NCBI GenBank assembly: GCA_026415325.1
Contig: JAOAHH010000165.1
Location: 1-45,716 of the forward strand
Length of the DNA: 45,716 nucleotides
Source: Thermodesulfobacteriota bacterium
Lineage (GTDB): Bacteria > Desulfobacterota > WTBG01 > CAIYCZ01 > CAIRTM01
Reading direction: 5' to 3'
A program made the position numbers and the translations under genes. Every line of letters begins with the position of its first letter. Position 1 is the stretch's first letter. The notes under the pieces are model-generated. The model worked only from the letters and a program-made list of their open reading frames with translations. It was not told where the DNA came from and did no database searches. Shown piece after piece: positions 32,403 to 41,414 of this stretch.

Positions 32403-32942
32403 ATGACTCAGCATAAAATAATTATGGATCGGGATGATATTGACCGAACGCTCAACCGGATTGCGCATGAGCTGTGGGAGCGCAACCGTGGGGCCGAACA
32501 GTTTGTCTTTATCGGTATACGGCGTCGGGGTGTGACGATAGCCAACCGCCTTTCAAAAAAGCTTAAAGAATTTGAGGGCGTCTCGATACCGGTCGGCGCG
32601 CTCGACATTACCCTGTATCGTGATGATCTCTCGGAAATAGCATCGCAGCCGGTTTTAAAGCGGACAGAAATCCCGTGGCCACTGAACGGTAAGAAGGTCT
32701 ATTTGTGCGACGATGTGCTGTATACCGGTCGTACGGTGAGGGCAGCGCTTGACGGTATTCATGATCTCGGCAGGCCAGAGGCAATCCGGCTGATTGTTCT
32801 TATCGATCGTGGTCATCGGGAGCTTCCGATTCAGGCAAACTATGTAGGCAAACACGTCCCGACCACCAAACAGGAACAAATTGAGGTCATGCTCGAAGAA
32901 GACGACGGTATCGATCAGGTTGTTCTTGTCCAGGGAGTGTAA
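32403..32942 (+). CDS. pyrR: Bifunctional pyr operon regulator / uracil phosphoribosyltransferase
   Basis: A 179-residue PyrR. The PRPP-binding loop is VYLCDDVLYTGRTVRAALD (about residues 98-116), and the type I phosphoribosyltransferase core starts with FIGIRRRG. RELPIQANYVGK and the C-terminal hood follow. PyrR senses UMP/UTP and, in many bacteria, binds the leader RNA to favour termination. Its place directly after an intrinsic terminator and before pyrB and pyrC fits this. The start ATG at 32403 has GGGGAAG just upstream. The stop is followed without a gap by pyrB. Confidence 0.96.
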   Translation: MTQHKIIMDRDDIDRTLNRIAHELWERNRGAEQFVFIGIRRRGVTIANRLSKKLKEFEGVSIPVGALDITLYRDDLSEIASQPVLKRTEIPWPLNGKKVYLCDDVLYTGRTVRAALDGIHDLGRPEAIRLIVLIDRGHRELPIQANYVGKHVPTTKQEQIEVMLEEDDGIDQVVLVQGV

Positions 32943-33860
32943 ATGGAACTGCGGCAAAAGCATCTTCTCGGTATTGAAGACCTTTCGGCAGGCGAGATAT
33001 CCCTGATCCTTGAGACTGCTGCTTCGATGAAAGAAGTGTCGTCACGCGACATCAAAAAAGTGCCGACACTGCGGGGCAAAACAGTTATCAACCTCTTTTT
33101 CGAGCCAAGCACCCGAACCCGCACCTCCTTTGAAATCGCAGGAAAACGTTTGAGTGCCGATGTCATCAATATCTCATCTTCGAGCAGCAGTGTGGTTAAG
33201 GGTGAGACACTTGAGGATACTGGCAAAAACCTTCAGGCGATGAATCCAGACCTCATCATCATCCGGCATCCGAATCCAGGCGCACCGCACCTTCTGGCAC
33301 GCACCTTGGAGGCATCGATCATCAATGCAGGAGACGGTGCACATGAACATCCGACCCAAGCGCTTCTGGATGCCTACACTATGCAGGAAAAAATGGGACA
33401 GATCGAAGGATTGAGCGTTGCCATTATCGGTGATATAACGCACAGCCGTGTTGCTCGTTCAAATATTCTTCTTTTACGGAAAATGGGGGCAACGGTCAGA
33501 GTATGCGGGCCACGTACCATGGTGCCCTTATTTATCGAGCAGATGGGGGTCTCATATGTGCCGGACCTGCGGGAAGCAGTTAAGGACGTTAATGTTATTA
33601 TGATGCTCAGGATTCAGCTTGAGCGACAACAGCAGCGGCTGTTTCCCTCGATTCGCGAATATGCGCGGTATTTTGGGTTGACTCGTTCGGTGCTTGATGC
33701 TGCGCGGAACGATGTTCTGATTATGCACCCGGGGCCCATTAACCGTGGTGTTGAAATATCACCAGATGTTCTTGATACTCCGTCAACGATCATTCTCGAT
33801 CAGGTGGCTAACGGTGTGGCTGTCAGAATGGCGCTGATGTATTTGCTCATCGGGCGCTAG
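32943..33860 (+). CDS. pyrB: Aspartate carbamoyltransferase catalytic chain
   Basis: A 305-residue transcarbamoylase that condenses carbamoyl phosphate with aspartate, the second step of UMP synthesis. The carbamoyl-phosphate loop is [12 protein letters not shown] (about residues 54-65), the [11 protein letters not shown] motif is present, and the aspartate-side loop is [10 protein letters not shown], with GPINRG near the C-terminus. The ATG directly follows the pyrR TAA, so the two should be translated together. No pyrI gene is adjacent, so allosteric control by a regulatory subunit is not expected here. Confidence 0.97.
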   Translation: MELRQKHLLGIEDLSAGEISLILETAASMKEVSSRDIKKVPTLRGKTVINLFFEPSTRTRTSFEIAGKRLSADVINISSSSSSVVKGETLEDTGKNLQAMNPDLIIIRHPNPGAPHLLARTLEASIINAGDGAHEHPTQALLDAYTMQEKMGQIEGLSVAIIGDITHSRVARSNILLLRKMGATVRVCGPRTMVPLFIEQMGVSYVPDLREAVKDVNVIMMLRIQLERQQQRLFPSIREYARYFGLTRSVLDAARNDVLIMHPGPINRGVEISPDVLDTPSTIILDQVANGVAVRMALMYLLIGR

Positions 33861-33870
33861 AGGAAAGCGT

Positions 33871-35157
33871 ATGGATCTTCTGATACGCAACGGCCGTGTG
33901 ATCGATCCGGCATCAGGTATCGATGGCCGATATGATCTCCTTGTGCTGAACGGTAAAATACAAGCGGTGCAACCGGTGATTAAACCGCCTGCGGCAATCG
34001 ACTGCCGTATCATTGATGCGGCAGGGTGCATCGTTACACCGGGATTAATTGATATGCACACCCATCTCCGGGAGCCCGGCCATGAATACAAGGAAACCAT
34101 CCAAAGTGGGTCGCGCGCAGCAGCGGCCGGAGGCTTTACCTCGATTGCCTGCATGGCAAATACAGAACCGGTCAATGATACGGCTGCAGTAACACGATTT
34201 ATTTGTGAGCGGGCGCGGACACAAGCCTGTGTCAATGTGTTTCCGATTGGTGCCATGACCGTCGGGCTGAAAGGCGAAACGCTCACAGAAATGGGCGATA
34301 TGAAGGCAGCCGGCATTGTTGCCGTGTCCGATGACGGCCGCACCGTAGCAGATACCGAGGTCATGCGCCGGTGTATGGAATATGCCCGCACATTTGACCT
34401 CCCTGTTATCTGTCACTGCGAAGACCATAATCTGTCGCGCTACGGCGTGATGCATGAAGGCATTACTGCAATGCGGCTTGGATTGCGGGGCATTCCACCA
34501 ATTGCAGAAGAAATCATTGTGGCACGGGACATATTGCTTGCCGCATGGACGGGCTATCCGGTGCATATCGCCCATGTAAGCACTGCTGGATCAGTCCGCC
34601 TTATCAGTGATGCAAAACAACGCGGTATCCCGGTGACTGCTGAAACTGCGCCGCATTATTTCACGCTCACTGAGGAGGCGGTTATCGGATTCAATACCGA
34701 TGCCAAAGTCAATCCTCCACTGCGCACTGCAGAGGATCGTGCTGCGATCCGGGAAGGACTCTGCGATGGAACGATCGATGTGATCGCAAGCGACCATGCG
34801 CCGCATTCATCGCTTGAAAAAGATGTGGAATTTGATAATGCTGCCTATGGCATGATTGGCCTTGAAACTTCCCTTGCACTTACCCTTGCCCTTGTACATG
34901 AGGGCGTGTTGACTATGAATCAGGCGATAGAAAAACTGACCATTAACCCAGCGCGGATTCTGCGGCTGCCCAAGGGGACCTTGGTTCCGGGCACTGAAGC
35001 AGATATCACCATCATCGATCCCAACCAACGCTGGACTATTGACCGCGATCATTTCTTTTCCAAGAGCAAAAACTCACCCCTGCATGGTATGCCGGTCACC
35101 GGTAAGGTGCTGTATACGATTGTTGCCGGGACGGTGGTGTATCCGTTTCCAGCATAA
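33871..35157 (+). CDS. pyrC: Dihydroorotase
   Basis: A 428-residue amidohydrolase that closes carbamoyl aspartate to dihydroorotate, the third step of UMP synthesis. It has the metal-binding DMHTHLREPGHEYKETI, the substrate Asn in CMANTEPVND, the third metal ligand HCED, the IAHVST motif and the catalytic IASDHAPH. Length and motifs fit the class I (AllB/PyrC-like) bacterial enzymes. AGAGGAAAG lies just before the ATG at 33871, 10 bases after pyrB. It ends the pyrR-pyrB-pyrC unit; carAB, pyrD, pyrE and pyrF are not in the window. Confidence 0.97.
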   Translation: MDLLIRNGRVIDPASGIDGRYDLLVLNGKIQAVQPVIKPPAAIDCRIIDAAGCIVTPGLIDMHTHLREPGHEYKETIQSGSRAAAAGGFTSIACMANTEPVNDTAAVTRFICERARTQACVNVFPIGAMTVGLKGETLTEMGDMKAAGIVAVSDDGRTVADTEVMRRCMEYARTFDLPVICHCEDHNLSRYGVMHEGITAMRLGLRGIPPIAEEIIVARDILLAAWTGYPVHIAHVSTAGSVRLISDAKQRGIPVTAETAPHYFTLTEEAVIGFNTDAKVNPPLRTAEDRAAIREGLCDGTIDVIASDHAPHSSLEKDVEFDNAAYGMIGLETSLALTLALVHEGVLTMNQAIEKLTINPARILRLPKGTLVPGTEADITIIDPNQRWTIDRDHFFSKSKNSPLHGMPVTGKVLYTIVAGTVVYPFPA

Positions 35158-35271
35158 GCCGAGAAGTGGGAGCGGCATGGTGTGACCGTTTATCCCCAAC
35201 GATATTGTATCCCTGCGTTGCCGCACCGCTAAATACCTATTATAGGATTATGGAACTTTTGGGAAACATTT

Positions 35272-36711
35272 ATGGTTAAGATATTGGTTGTCGATGACGA
35301 ACCGAGCATCAGGGAAATGTTGATGATCTATCTGCAACGAGAAGGATATGCTGTGACCTGTGCAGCAGACGGTGAGATTGCGCTCGCATGCTGTGAGCGT
35401 GAGCAGTATGATGTGGTCATCGCAGATATCAAAATGCCTAAAATCGATGGACTTACCCTCCTGCACAAAGTCCATGCGTTTTCCCCCGAAACGATCTTTA
35501 TTATGATAACGGCATTCGGTTCGTTTGAGACTGCGCAGGAGTCTATGCACGAGGATGCCTACGACTATATTACCAAGCCGTTTGACGTCGAGGAGATAAA
35601 GAAGAAAATCGAAAGCGCGCTTGTCCAGCGCCAACACCACGCCTTACCTTCAGCGGTTCACCCGACAAACCAACAATCAGATGACGATATCATCTGGGCG
35701 AGCAGCCAGATGCAGAGAGTATTCGATCTGGTCAGACGGGCTGCAACCACCAAAACGACAGTGCTCATCACCGGTGAGAGCGGAACCGGTAAAGAGCTTG
35801 TTGCCCGCGCGATTCACCGCCATAGTGTGCGTGCCGAACAGCCATTTGTGGTCATAAACTGCGGCGGAATTCCGGAAACACTGCTTGAAAGCGAGCTCTT
35901 TGGATACCGTAAGGGCGCATTTACCGGCGCGGTACGGGACAAAAAAGGACTTATTGAGACAGCGCATGGTGGCACCCTGTTTTTGGATGAGGTCGGCGAC
36001 TTGCCGCTCTCACTGCAGGTGAAACTGCTGCGGGTGGTCCAAGAGAAGACCTTTATGCCGGTCGGCGGCACCGAAGAAATAAAGGTCGATGTCCGCATTA
36101 TTTCAGCAACCAATAAGGATTTGGCCGCGTTAGTGCGACGGGGACTTTTTCGTGAAGACCTTTACTACCGTTTGAACGTTATTCATATTGCCGTGCCGCC
36201 TCTCAGAGAACGCCCCGATGACATTCCAGTTCTTTCACGTTTTTTTCTTAAAAAATATGCAGAACAGACCGGGAAACAGGTTACTGAAATATCATCATTT
36301 GCCATGGATTGCCTTATGCATTACCATTTTCCGGGCAATGTCCGAGAGCTTGAAAACATCATCGAGCGCGGAGTTGCACTTTCCAGGACAAGCATCATGC
36401 TGCCCGACACACTTAACCTCGGGCAACAACAGCAAGAAGACATGATACCATCCGCCTCCCGTCCGTTCATTGGTCCTGAAGGTATTATGTTGGACAGGGT
36501 GCTCGCACAATACGAGCGTGCTTATATTGAAGAGGCGCTGCGCAGAGCACAGGGTTCGATCAAGGAGGCAGCACGGCTTTTGGGCATTACCTACAAATCT
36601 ATGCGCGTGCGCCTTGAGAAGCTTGGCATTGATCGGAAGGAGTTCAAAAGCACAGCAACCAACAATCAGATCAGTGCCCACACCGACCCATCAACTTCTT
36701 TTACATCGTAA
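35272..36711 (+). CDS. pilR: Sigma-54-dependent response regulator, PilR-like
   Basis: A 479-residue NtrC-type activator. The receiver domain has the acidic pocket VVDDE and the phosphorylated Asp52 (IADIKMP). The AAA+ domain has Walker A GESGTGKE, the sigma-54 contact loop GAFTGA, Walker B LFLDEVGDLPL and the sensor VRIISATNKD. The C-terminal Fis-type helix-turn-helix includes IKEAARLLGITYKSMRVRLEKLGI. When phosphorylated it opens sigma-54 promoters. The next gene is its kinase (gap 6 bases) and the pilin gene 4 kb downstream has a -24/-12 promoter, so the PilR assignment is likely, although the gene order (pilR before pilS) is reversed compared with Pseudomonas. Confidence 0.88.
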   Translation: MVKILVVDDEPSIREMLMIYLQREGYAVTCAADGEIALACCEREQYDVVIADIKMPKIDGLTLLHKVHAFSPETIFIMITAFGSFETAQESMHEDAYDYITKPFDVEEIKKKIESALVQRQHHALPSAVHPTNQQSDDDIIWASSQMQRVFDLVRRAATTKTTVLITGESGTGKELVARAIHRHSVRAEQPFVVINCGGIPETLLESELFGYRKGAFTGAVRDKKGLIETAHGGTLFLDEVGDLPLSLQVKLLRVVQEKTFMPVGGTEEIKVDVRIISATNKDLAALVRRGLFREDLYYRLNVIHIAVPPLRERPDDIPVLSRFFLKKYAEQTGKQVTEISSFAMDCLMHYHFPGNVRELENIIERGVALSRTSIMLPDTLNLGQQQQEDMIPSASRPFIGPEGIMLDRVLAQYERAYIEEALRRAQGSIKEAARLLGITYKSMRVRLEKLGIDRKEFKSTATNNQISAHTDPSTSFTS

Positions 36712-36717
36712 TCCGTT

Positions 36718-38457
36718 ATGGATACCTATTCGTTACCTGCCGCTATGACCGAAGAGCAGTACCTTAAAAATAAGTTGCAATGGCTCATGTTTTTCCGCGT
36801 GATCATTGCCCTCTTTTTCCTCGGTCTTGCAGCAGCCATGCACATACAAGAAGCAGACTCCTATCTATCATTTGCGCTCATGTCCCTGTATGTGCTTACC
36901 GGTAGTATGTGCGGGCTGACCGTGGTGTATGTAATTGCGCTCCGGAAAATCCGGCGACTCAAGGCACTGGTGCTCGTACAGATTACCGTCGATGTTGGTA
37001 TGGTAACGATTTTGCTCTATATTACCGGCGGCATCAACAGCATGTTTGCCTTTTTGTATAGTATTGTTATTATTGCCGCAAGCATTTGTCTCTATCTTGC
37101 AGGAGGACTGCTTGCAGCAACACTTGCCAGCATCCTGTATGCGACGCTGATCGTTTTGCAGCACGTTGGAAAGATTGTTCCCCTGCAGCTCACTTCAATT
37201 CCAGCAACCGGTTACAGCGATGAGAGCATTTATTTTCCGATCGTTGTCAACGTCGCGGCATTCTATCTTGTGGCAATTCTCAGCAGTTTTCTTGCGGAGC
37301 AGGCGCGAAAAACACGCCTGCAATTGCAGGAAAAACAGGTCGATATTGAAAAGCTCGAACTCCTGCATGAGCATATCATCCAAAATATCCCCAGCGGGCT
37401 CATGACCCTTGACCAGCGCAACCGCATCATCACCTTCAACAGAGCTGCTGAAAAGATTACCGGATATCCTGCTGAGCACGTGCTGCAGCGGATGGTGCAC
37501 GACCTGTTTCCGTCATTATATGCTGTTGTCGTTGAGCGTCCTTGTGACACAACGGGTAAAGCAGGAATGCGGCGCGAAGTGCCGTTCATCCGGCGCGACG
37601 GTACGCGCATTTACCTTGGCATATCGTTTTCCCCTTTGCAAGACGCTGAAGGCACGCAGCTTGGCACGATCGTGATTTTTCAGGATCTTACTACATACCA
37701 TGCCATGCAGGAACAGATAAAGCGGAATGACCGACTTGCTGCGGTTGGCCGTCTTGCGGCAGGTATTGCACATGAAATCCGTAATCCCCTTGCCTCGATC
37801 AGCGGCTCCGTGCAAGTTTTGAAAAAGAGCCTTGTCCTGAGTGAGAGCGATGCGCGGCTTATGGAGATTATTGTTCGGGAAAGCAATAACCTTAATATGC
37901 TCATTGCTGATTTTATACAATTTGCACGGCCGGGATTTGAGAAAGAACACAGCGGCCCGGTTTTTTTACATCCTATAGTAAGCGAGATTGCCGCAATGCT
38001 TAAAAACAGCCCTGAAAGCCCCCACCGTCTTATTATAACCGAGCGGATTCCCGAGCAACTCACCGTTGCTATCAGCCAGCAACATTGCAAGCAGATACTG
38101 TGGAACCTGATGGTGAATGCAGTGCAGTCGCTTCAGGAAGGCGGCGGTTCTGTCACGGTCAGTGCATGGAGAAAAGAAAAAGGTTTTGTTCCGCCGGGAA
38201 GTACCATGCAGCAGGATACAGGGTCAGAGCGTTTCGGGGCACCAGATTGGGTAGAGCTGCGAATCGAAGATACCGGATGCGGTATACCGGAAAAAGACCT
38301 CAGTGCAATATTCGATCCTTTTTTTACAACCAAAGACAACGGCACGGGGCTTGGTCTCTCGATCGTGCATAAGATTGTCGAAGAATACGGTGGGACGATC
38401 AACGTTGAAAGTGCTGTAGGGTACGGAACATCATTTACTCTGTACCTTCCTGCATGA
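36718..38457 (+). CDS. pilS: PAS-domain sensor histidine kinase, PilS-like
   Basis: A 579-residue membrane kinase. About six membrane helices occupy residues 20-200, with little periplasmic sequence, as in PilS. A PAS domain follows (about residues 215-330, IIQNIPSGLMTLDQRNRIITFN), then the dimerisation domain with the phosphorylated His in AAGIAHEIRNPL and an ATPase domain with N box NLMVNAVQSL, G1 DTGCGIP and G2 NGTGLGLSIV. It should phosphorylate the regulator encoded immediately upstream. In type IV pilus systems PilS senses pilin in the membrane. A start at 36745 is also possible; neither has a good ribosome binding site. Confidence 0.87.
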   Translation: MDTYSLPAAMTEEQYLKNKLQWLMFFRVIIALFFLGLAAAMHIQEADSYLSFALMSLYVLTGSMCGLTVVYVIALRKIRRLKALVLVQITVDVGMVTILLYITGGINSMFAFLYSIVIIAASICLYLAGGLLAATLASILYATLIVLQHVGKIVPLQLTSIPATGYSDESIYFPIVVNVAAFYLVAILSSFLAEQARKTRLQLQEKQVDIEKLELLHEHIIQNIPSGLMTLDQRNRIITFNRAAEKITGYPAEHVLQRMVHDLFPSLYAVVVERPCDTTGKAGMRREVPFIRRDGTRIYLGISFSPLQDAEGTQLGTIVIFQDLTTYHAMQEQIKRNDRLAAVGRLAAGIAHEIRNPLASISGSVQVLKKSLVLSESDARLMEIIVRESNNLNMLIADFIQFARPGFEKEHSGPVFLHPIVSEIAAMLKNSPESPHRLIITERIPEQLTVAISQQHCKQILWNLMVNAVQSLQEGGGSVTVSAWRKEKGFVPPGSTMQQDTGSERFGAPDWVELRIEDTGCGIPEKDLSAIFDPFFTTKDNGTGLGLSIVHKIVEEYGGTINVESAVGYGTSFTLYLPA

Positions 38458-38475
38458 TGTTATTTGTATAATGTA

Positions 38476-40629
38476 ATGCCACTGCATCGCATAATTCCGC
38501 AAGGCATCCTCTTCTGGTTTCGGTCATCGACTCCTGTGCACAGCGTTTTGCTTGCCGCCCTTCCCGGTGTTCTTTACCTGCAAACCCTTGCCGGTGCGTT
38601 TATCTGGGATGATAACGGCCTTATCCTTAACTTTGTTGAATACCTTGAAAACGCGAGTGACATAAGCGTACTGTTTTTCCATACCCCCTTTGAATCTGCG
38701 CCATATTATCGACCGGTGCTTTGGCTTAGTTTTTTTGCCGATTATGGGCTGTGGGGACGCCAGCCATTCGGTTTTCACCTCACTAATATTCTTCTCCATA
38801 TGATTAATGTCGTTTTGCTTTACGGTACGCTTCGCATGCTGCTGTTCCCTATCAGCCTGTGTTTTGTTACAGCCGCGCTGTTCGGGGCACATCCGGTGAA
38901 TACCGAAGCGGTTGCATGGATAGCCGGCAGAAATGATCCCTTGATGTTTCTTTTTCTCATGTTGACGTGCCTCTGCATGATCTCCGGCAGGAGGTACTGC
39001 TCAAGGGCAGGGTCAACGGTTTTTTATATGGGAGCTTTTGTCAGTTACCTGCTTGCTCTTTTCACTAAGGAATCTGCCATAGTTACCCTTCCGCTTTTAT
39101 TGCTTGTAGAGTTACGTCTTGGTGCGAATCACCACGGTTTCCGTGTTGGCAGGGCAATGCTCTACGGGTTGTTACTGGTTGCAACCGCTATCTTTTTTAT
39201 AGCACAGCAGGGAGCGCTCCAGGGGCGCATAACAAATATTACGGTTCATACTGATGTGCGCTCAATTGCTACACCATTTATTATATATCTCTATTATTTC
39301 AAAGTGCTGTTCTTCCCTATCAATTTGACGGTTGATCCTTCATTTTACCTCCGGAGCGTAACCGACAGCATCGCGCCCTACATCTGTAGTGCTATCGTTA
39401 TGGTCATTGTTTCAGCGGTTTTGTGGTGCAAAAGACGGTGGCCAGAGGGATGCGCCGGCATGGTATGGGTATTTATTTATCTGCTTCCGATATCGGGAAT
39501 TATGTGGATGGGAGTGCCGATCCTTGAGCACCGCGCCTACGGTGCCTGTGCCGGTTTTTGTTTTGCTCTTGCATCGCTGTGGCACCGCTGCCGTTATGCA
39601 GTGATGCCGCGACGGTTGATTAACGATATTGCAACGGTGTTATTGTGCTGTATTCTTGCAGGGTATGGAGTTTTAACGATAAAGCGCAACCATGTATGGC
39701 GTGATGAGATCACGATGTGGACAGATACCCTTGCAAAGTCCCCGCTTTCACAGCAGGCGCTTATAAACCTTGGCGTAGTACATCTGCAACGCAATGATCC
39801 AAACACTGCACTTAGATATTTGCAACAAGCGCTTGCCATTTCTCCACGATCAGAGCCAGCATATCTAAGCCTGGGAACTGCACTGTTTGCTTTGGGCAGG
39901 ATTGACGAGGCAGTGCAGGCGCAGCATGAAGCTATTAAGCTCAATCCACGGTCTGCAGAGGCCTACAATAATTTAGGCATTTTGCACAAAGAGCAGGGGG
40001 TCACTGAACAGGCTGCAGCCTTTTTTGAAAAGGCTATATCGCTAAAGCCGACCTTTTCTGATCCCTATGTGCACCTTGCCCATTTATATGCCAATGCAGG
40101 TGCATATGATAAAGCGATCACTATTCTGCATAAGGGATGCACCGTGCTCCCCCGCAGCAGCATTATTTTCAATGCGTTGGGAAAGGTCTATGAACAGATG
40201 CAGAACATAAATGCTGCAAGAGAGCATTACACAAAAGCCGTCGATGCAGATCCAAACAACTGCGAGGCTCGCACGAATCTTGTTCTGTGTTTGATCAAAC
40301 TACAACGATTCAAAGAAGCGCTTCCACATGCACGACAAGCAGTTATGCTTCGCGCCGATGCGCCTGAACTCTATATGAATCTTGGGATTATTTATATGAA
40401 CCTTGGCCTGCTTGCCGAAGCTGCCCATGCATATACCAAAGCGATCCACCTCAACAACCGCTATGTTGAAGCATATTTTAATCTCGGTGTTACTTATTTC
40501 GGGATGAGTGGGAAAGAAAAAGAAGGCATTGCCTGTTTTGAGAAAGTACTTGAGCTTCAACACGATTATCCGAATAGAGAGCTGATTTTAAATATCCTTA
40601 AAAAGAAAAAAGCTGACATTTTGCCCTAA
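38476..40629 (+). CDS. TMTC-like GT-C membrane protein with eight C-terminal TPRs
   Basis: A protein of about 717 residues. The N-terminal 400 residues hold about ten membrane helices and a first periplasmic loop with IWDDNG and YYRPVLWLSFFADY, then GFHLTNILLHMINV and the diagnostic HPVNTEAVAWIAGRNDPL. This matches the TMTC family, whose animal members are protein O-mannosyltransferases. The rest is eight back-to-back 34-residue tetratricopeptide repeats (about 420-710; each with the pattern N-LG ... A---Y-KA), which in such proteins are thought to bind the substrate. It lies between a PilS-like kinase and the pilin gene, 237 bases from the latter. It may glycosylate a pilus or other exported protein. 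The start is uncertain (TTG 38464 or ATG 38476). Confidence 0.85.
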   Translation: MPLHRIIPQGILFWFRSSTPVHSVLLAALPGVLYLQTLAGAFIWDDNGLILNFVEYLENASDISVLFFHTPFESAPYYRPVLWLSFFADYGLWGRQPFGFHLTNILLHMINVVLLYGTLRMLLFPISLCFVTAALFGAHPVNTEAVAWIAGRNDPLMFLFLMLTCLCMISGRRYCSRAGSTVFYMGAFVSYLLALFTKESAIVTLPLLLLVELRLGANHHGFRVGRAMLYGLLLVATAIFFIAQQGALQGRITNITVHTDVRSIATPFIIYLYYFKVLFFPINLTVDPSFYLRSVTDSIAPYICSAIVMVIVSAVLWCKRRWPEGCAGMVWVFIYLLPISGIMWMGVPILEHRAYGACAGFCFALASLWHRCRYAVMPRRLINDIATVLLCCILAGYGVLTIKRNHVWRDEITMWTDTLAKSPLSQQALINLGVVHLQRNDPNTALRYLQQALAISPRSEPAYLSLGTALFALGRIDEAVQAQHEAIKLNPRSAEAYNNLGILHKEQGVTEQAAAFFEKAISLKPTFSDPYVHLAHLYANAGAYDKAITILHKGCTVLPRSSIIFNALGKVYEQMQNINAAREHYTKAVDADPNNCEARTNLVLCLIKLQRFKEALPHARQAVMLRADAPELYMNLGIIYMNLGLLAEAAHAYTKAIHLNNRYVEAYFNLGVTYFGMSGKEKEGIACFEKVLELQHDYPNRELILNILKKKKADILP

Positions 40630-40742
40630 AGGGGCAAACGTAATTTCCCCAAAAAGGTAAAAAGAAACAAATAATCAGGGGTGTTTTTCGTTGATAGTAT
40701 TAAATACATTGAATTTGCATCATTTTTTCTATCTCATTGTTT

Positions 40743-40758
40743 TGGCAACATGCTTGCA
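40743..40758 (+). promoter_or_regulatory. Sigma-54 (-24/-12) promoter of the pilin gene
   Basis: TGGCAA (40743-40748), five bases, then TTGCA (40754-40758) fits the sigma-54 consensus TGGCAC-N5-TTGCW at all but one position, with the GG and GC elements at the required spacing. The transcription start would be near 40769, giving a leader of about 100 bases to the pilin ATG. A PilR-type activator is encoded at 35272. The activator binding site should lie in the AT-rich stretch upstream (40630-40740), but I cannot define it. Confidence 0.85.
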
Positions 40759-40866
40759 TATAAAAAGGTCAAAACAACATTCAAAAATATTAGAAAGGAG
40801 GTGAAGAAATACAGAGGTTAATTTTTTGTATAGATTAAACAATTAATAAAATGTAAGGAGGAGCGT

Positions 40867-41337
40867 ATGTTATCGAAAATAAAACATGAAAAAGGTTTTA
40901 CATTGATCGAGCTCATGATCGTCGTAGCGATTATCGGTATTTTGGCGGCAATAGCTGTTCCGAATTTTATAGCCTACAGAAACAAATCACGAGTTGCTTC
41001 GGCTGTTGCCACCACTGAATCGATCAGAGGTGCAATTGCAGGATATGCGGCTGATGCTGAAGGGAACTATTTCCCCACCCCTTCCCAAATTCCAGATAAT
41101 GGTTGGAACGAATTAATTGATATCTGCAACAGAAATGGCGCGACGCTCAAAGATTCGATGGCGGGCCAAGGCTTCTCCGGTTTCACCTATCGGGGGCTGG
41201 CAACCGATGGATCAGAAACGAGTAACGACTGTGCCGACTATTATTTCATCTTTAGGACTGCAGGCGTTCCTCAGGAGCTGACCGGATCACAGATCGAGGT
41301 CCGTCCATCAGGAATCGAAAAACAGACGTTTAGTTAA
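40867..41337 (+). CDS. pilA: Type IV major pilin
   Basis: A 156-residue prepilin. The leader has 10 residues ending in Gly10; the peptidase would cut before Phe11 (F+1), and Glu15 is at +5, as required. The hydrophobic helix LIELMIVVAIIGILAAIAVPNF follows the class IVa pattern, then a globular domain with two cysteines (Cys87 and Cys122) that can form the usual loop, and the chain ends in Gln-Thr-Phe-Ser. The last residue is Ser156, the same position that is glycosylated in some Pseudomonas and Acinetobacter pilins. AAGGAGGAG precedes the ATG. The gene has a sigma-54 promoter and its own strong terminator, so it is expressed as a single-gene, high-level unit. Confidence 0.95.
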   Translation: MLSKIKHEKGFTLIELMIVVAIIGILAAIAVPNFIAYRNKSRVASAVATTESIRGAIAGYAADAEGNYFPTPSQIPDNGWNELIDICNRNGATLKDSMAGQGFSGFTYRGLATDGSETSNDCADYYFIFRTAGVPQELTGSQIEVRPSGIEKQTFS

Positions 41338-41366
41338 GATATACTGGTGGCATTTCGTTTCCCATT

Positions 41367-41400
41367 AAAAAGCAGAAGCACGCGTGCTTCTGCTTTTTTT
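41367..41400. terminator. Strong intrinsic terminator after pilA
   Basis: AGCAGAAGCACG (41371-41382) is followed directly by its perfect complement CGTGCTTCTGCT (41383-41394). This gives a stem of about ten pairs after allowing a four-base loop, then a run of seven T (41394-41400). On the left side, four A precede the stem, so it can work in both directions. It lies 30 bases after the pilA stop. Confidence 0.93.
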
Positions 41401-41414
41401 GTACTGAATGATTT

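Noticed and set aside
39740-40600. DNA repeat array in the TMTC-like gene
   Set aside because: The periodicity is of the eight 34-residue TPRs at protein level; the DNA units are not similar enough to be a repeat array.
40620-40638. Terminator after the TMTC-like gene (TTTGCCC / GGGCAAA)
   Set aside because: The stem overlaps the stop codon and no run of T follows.
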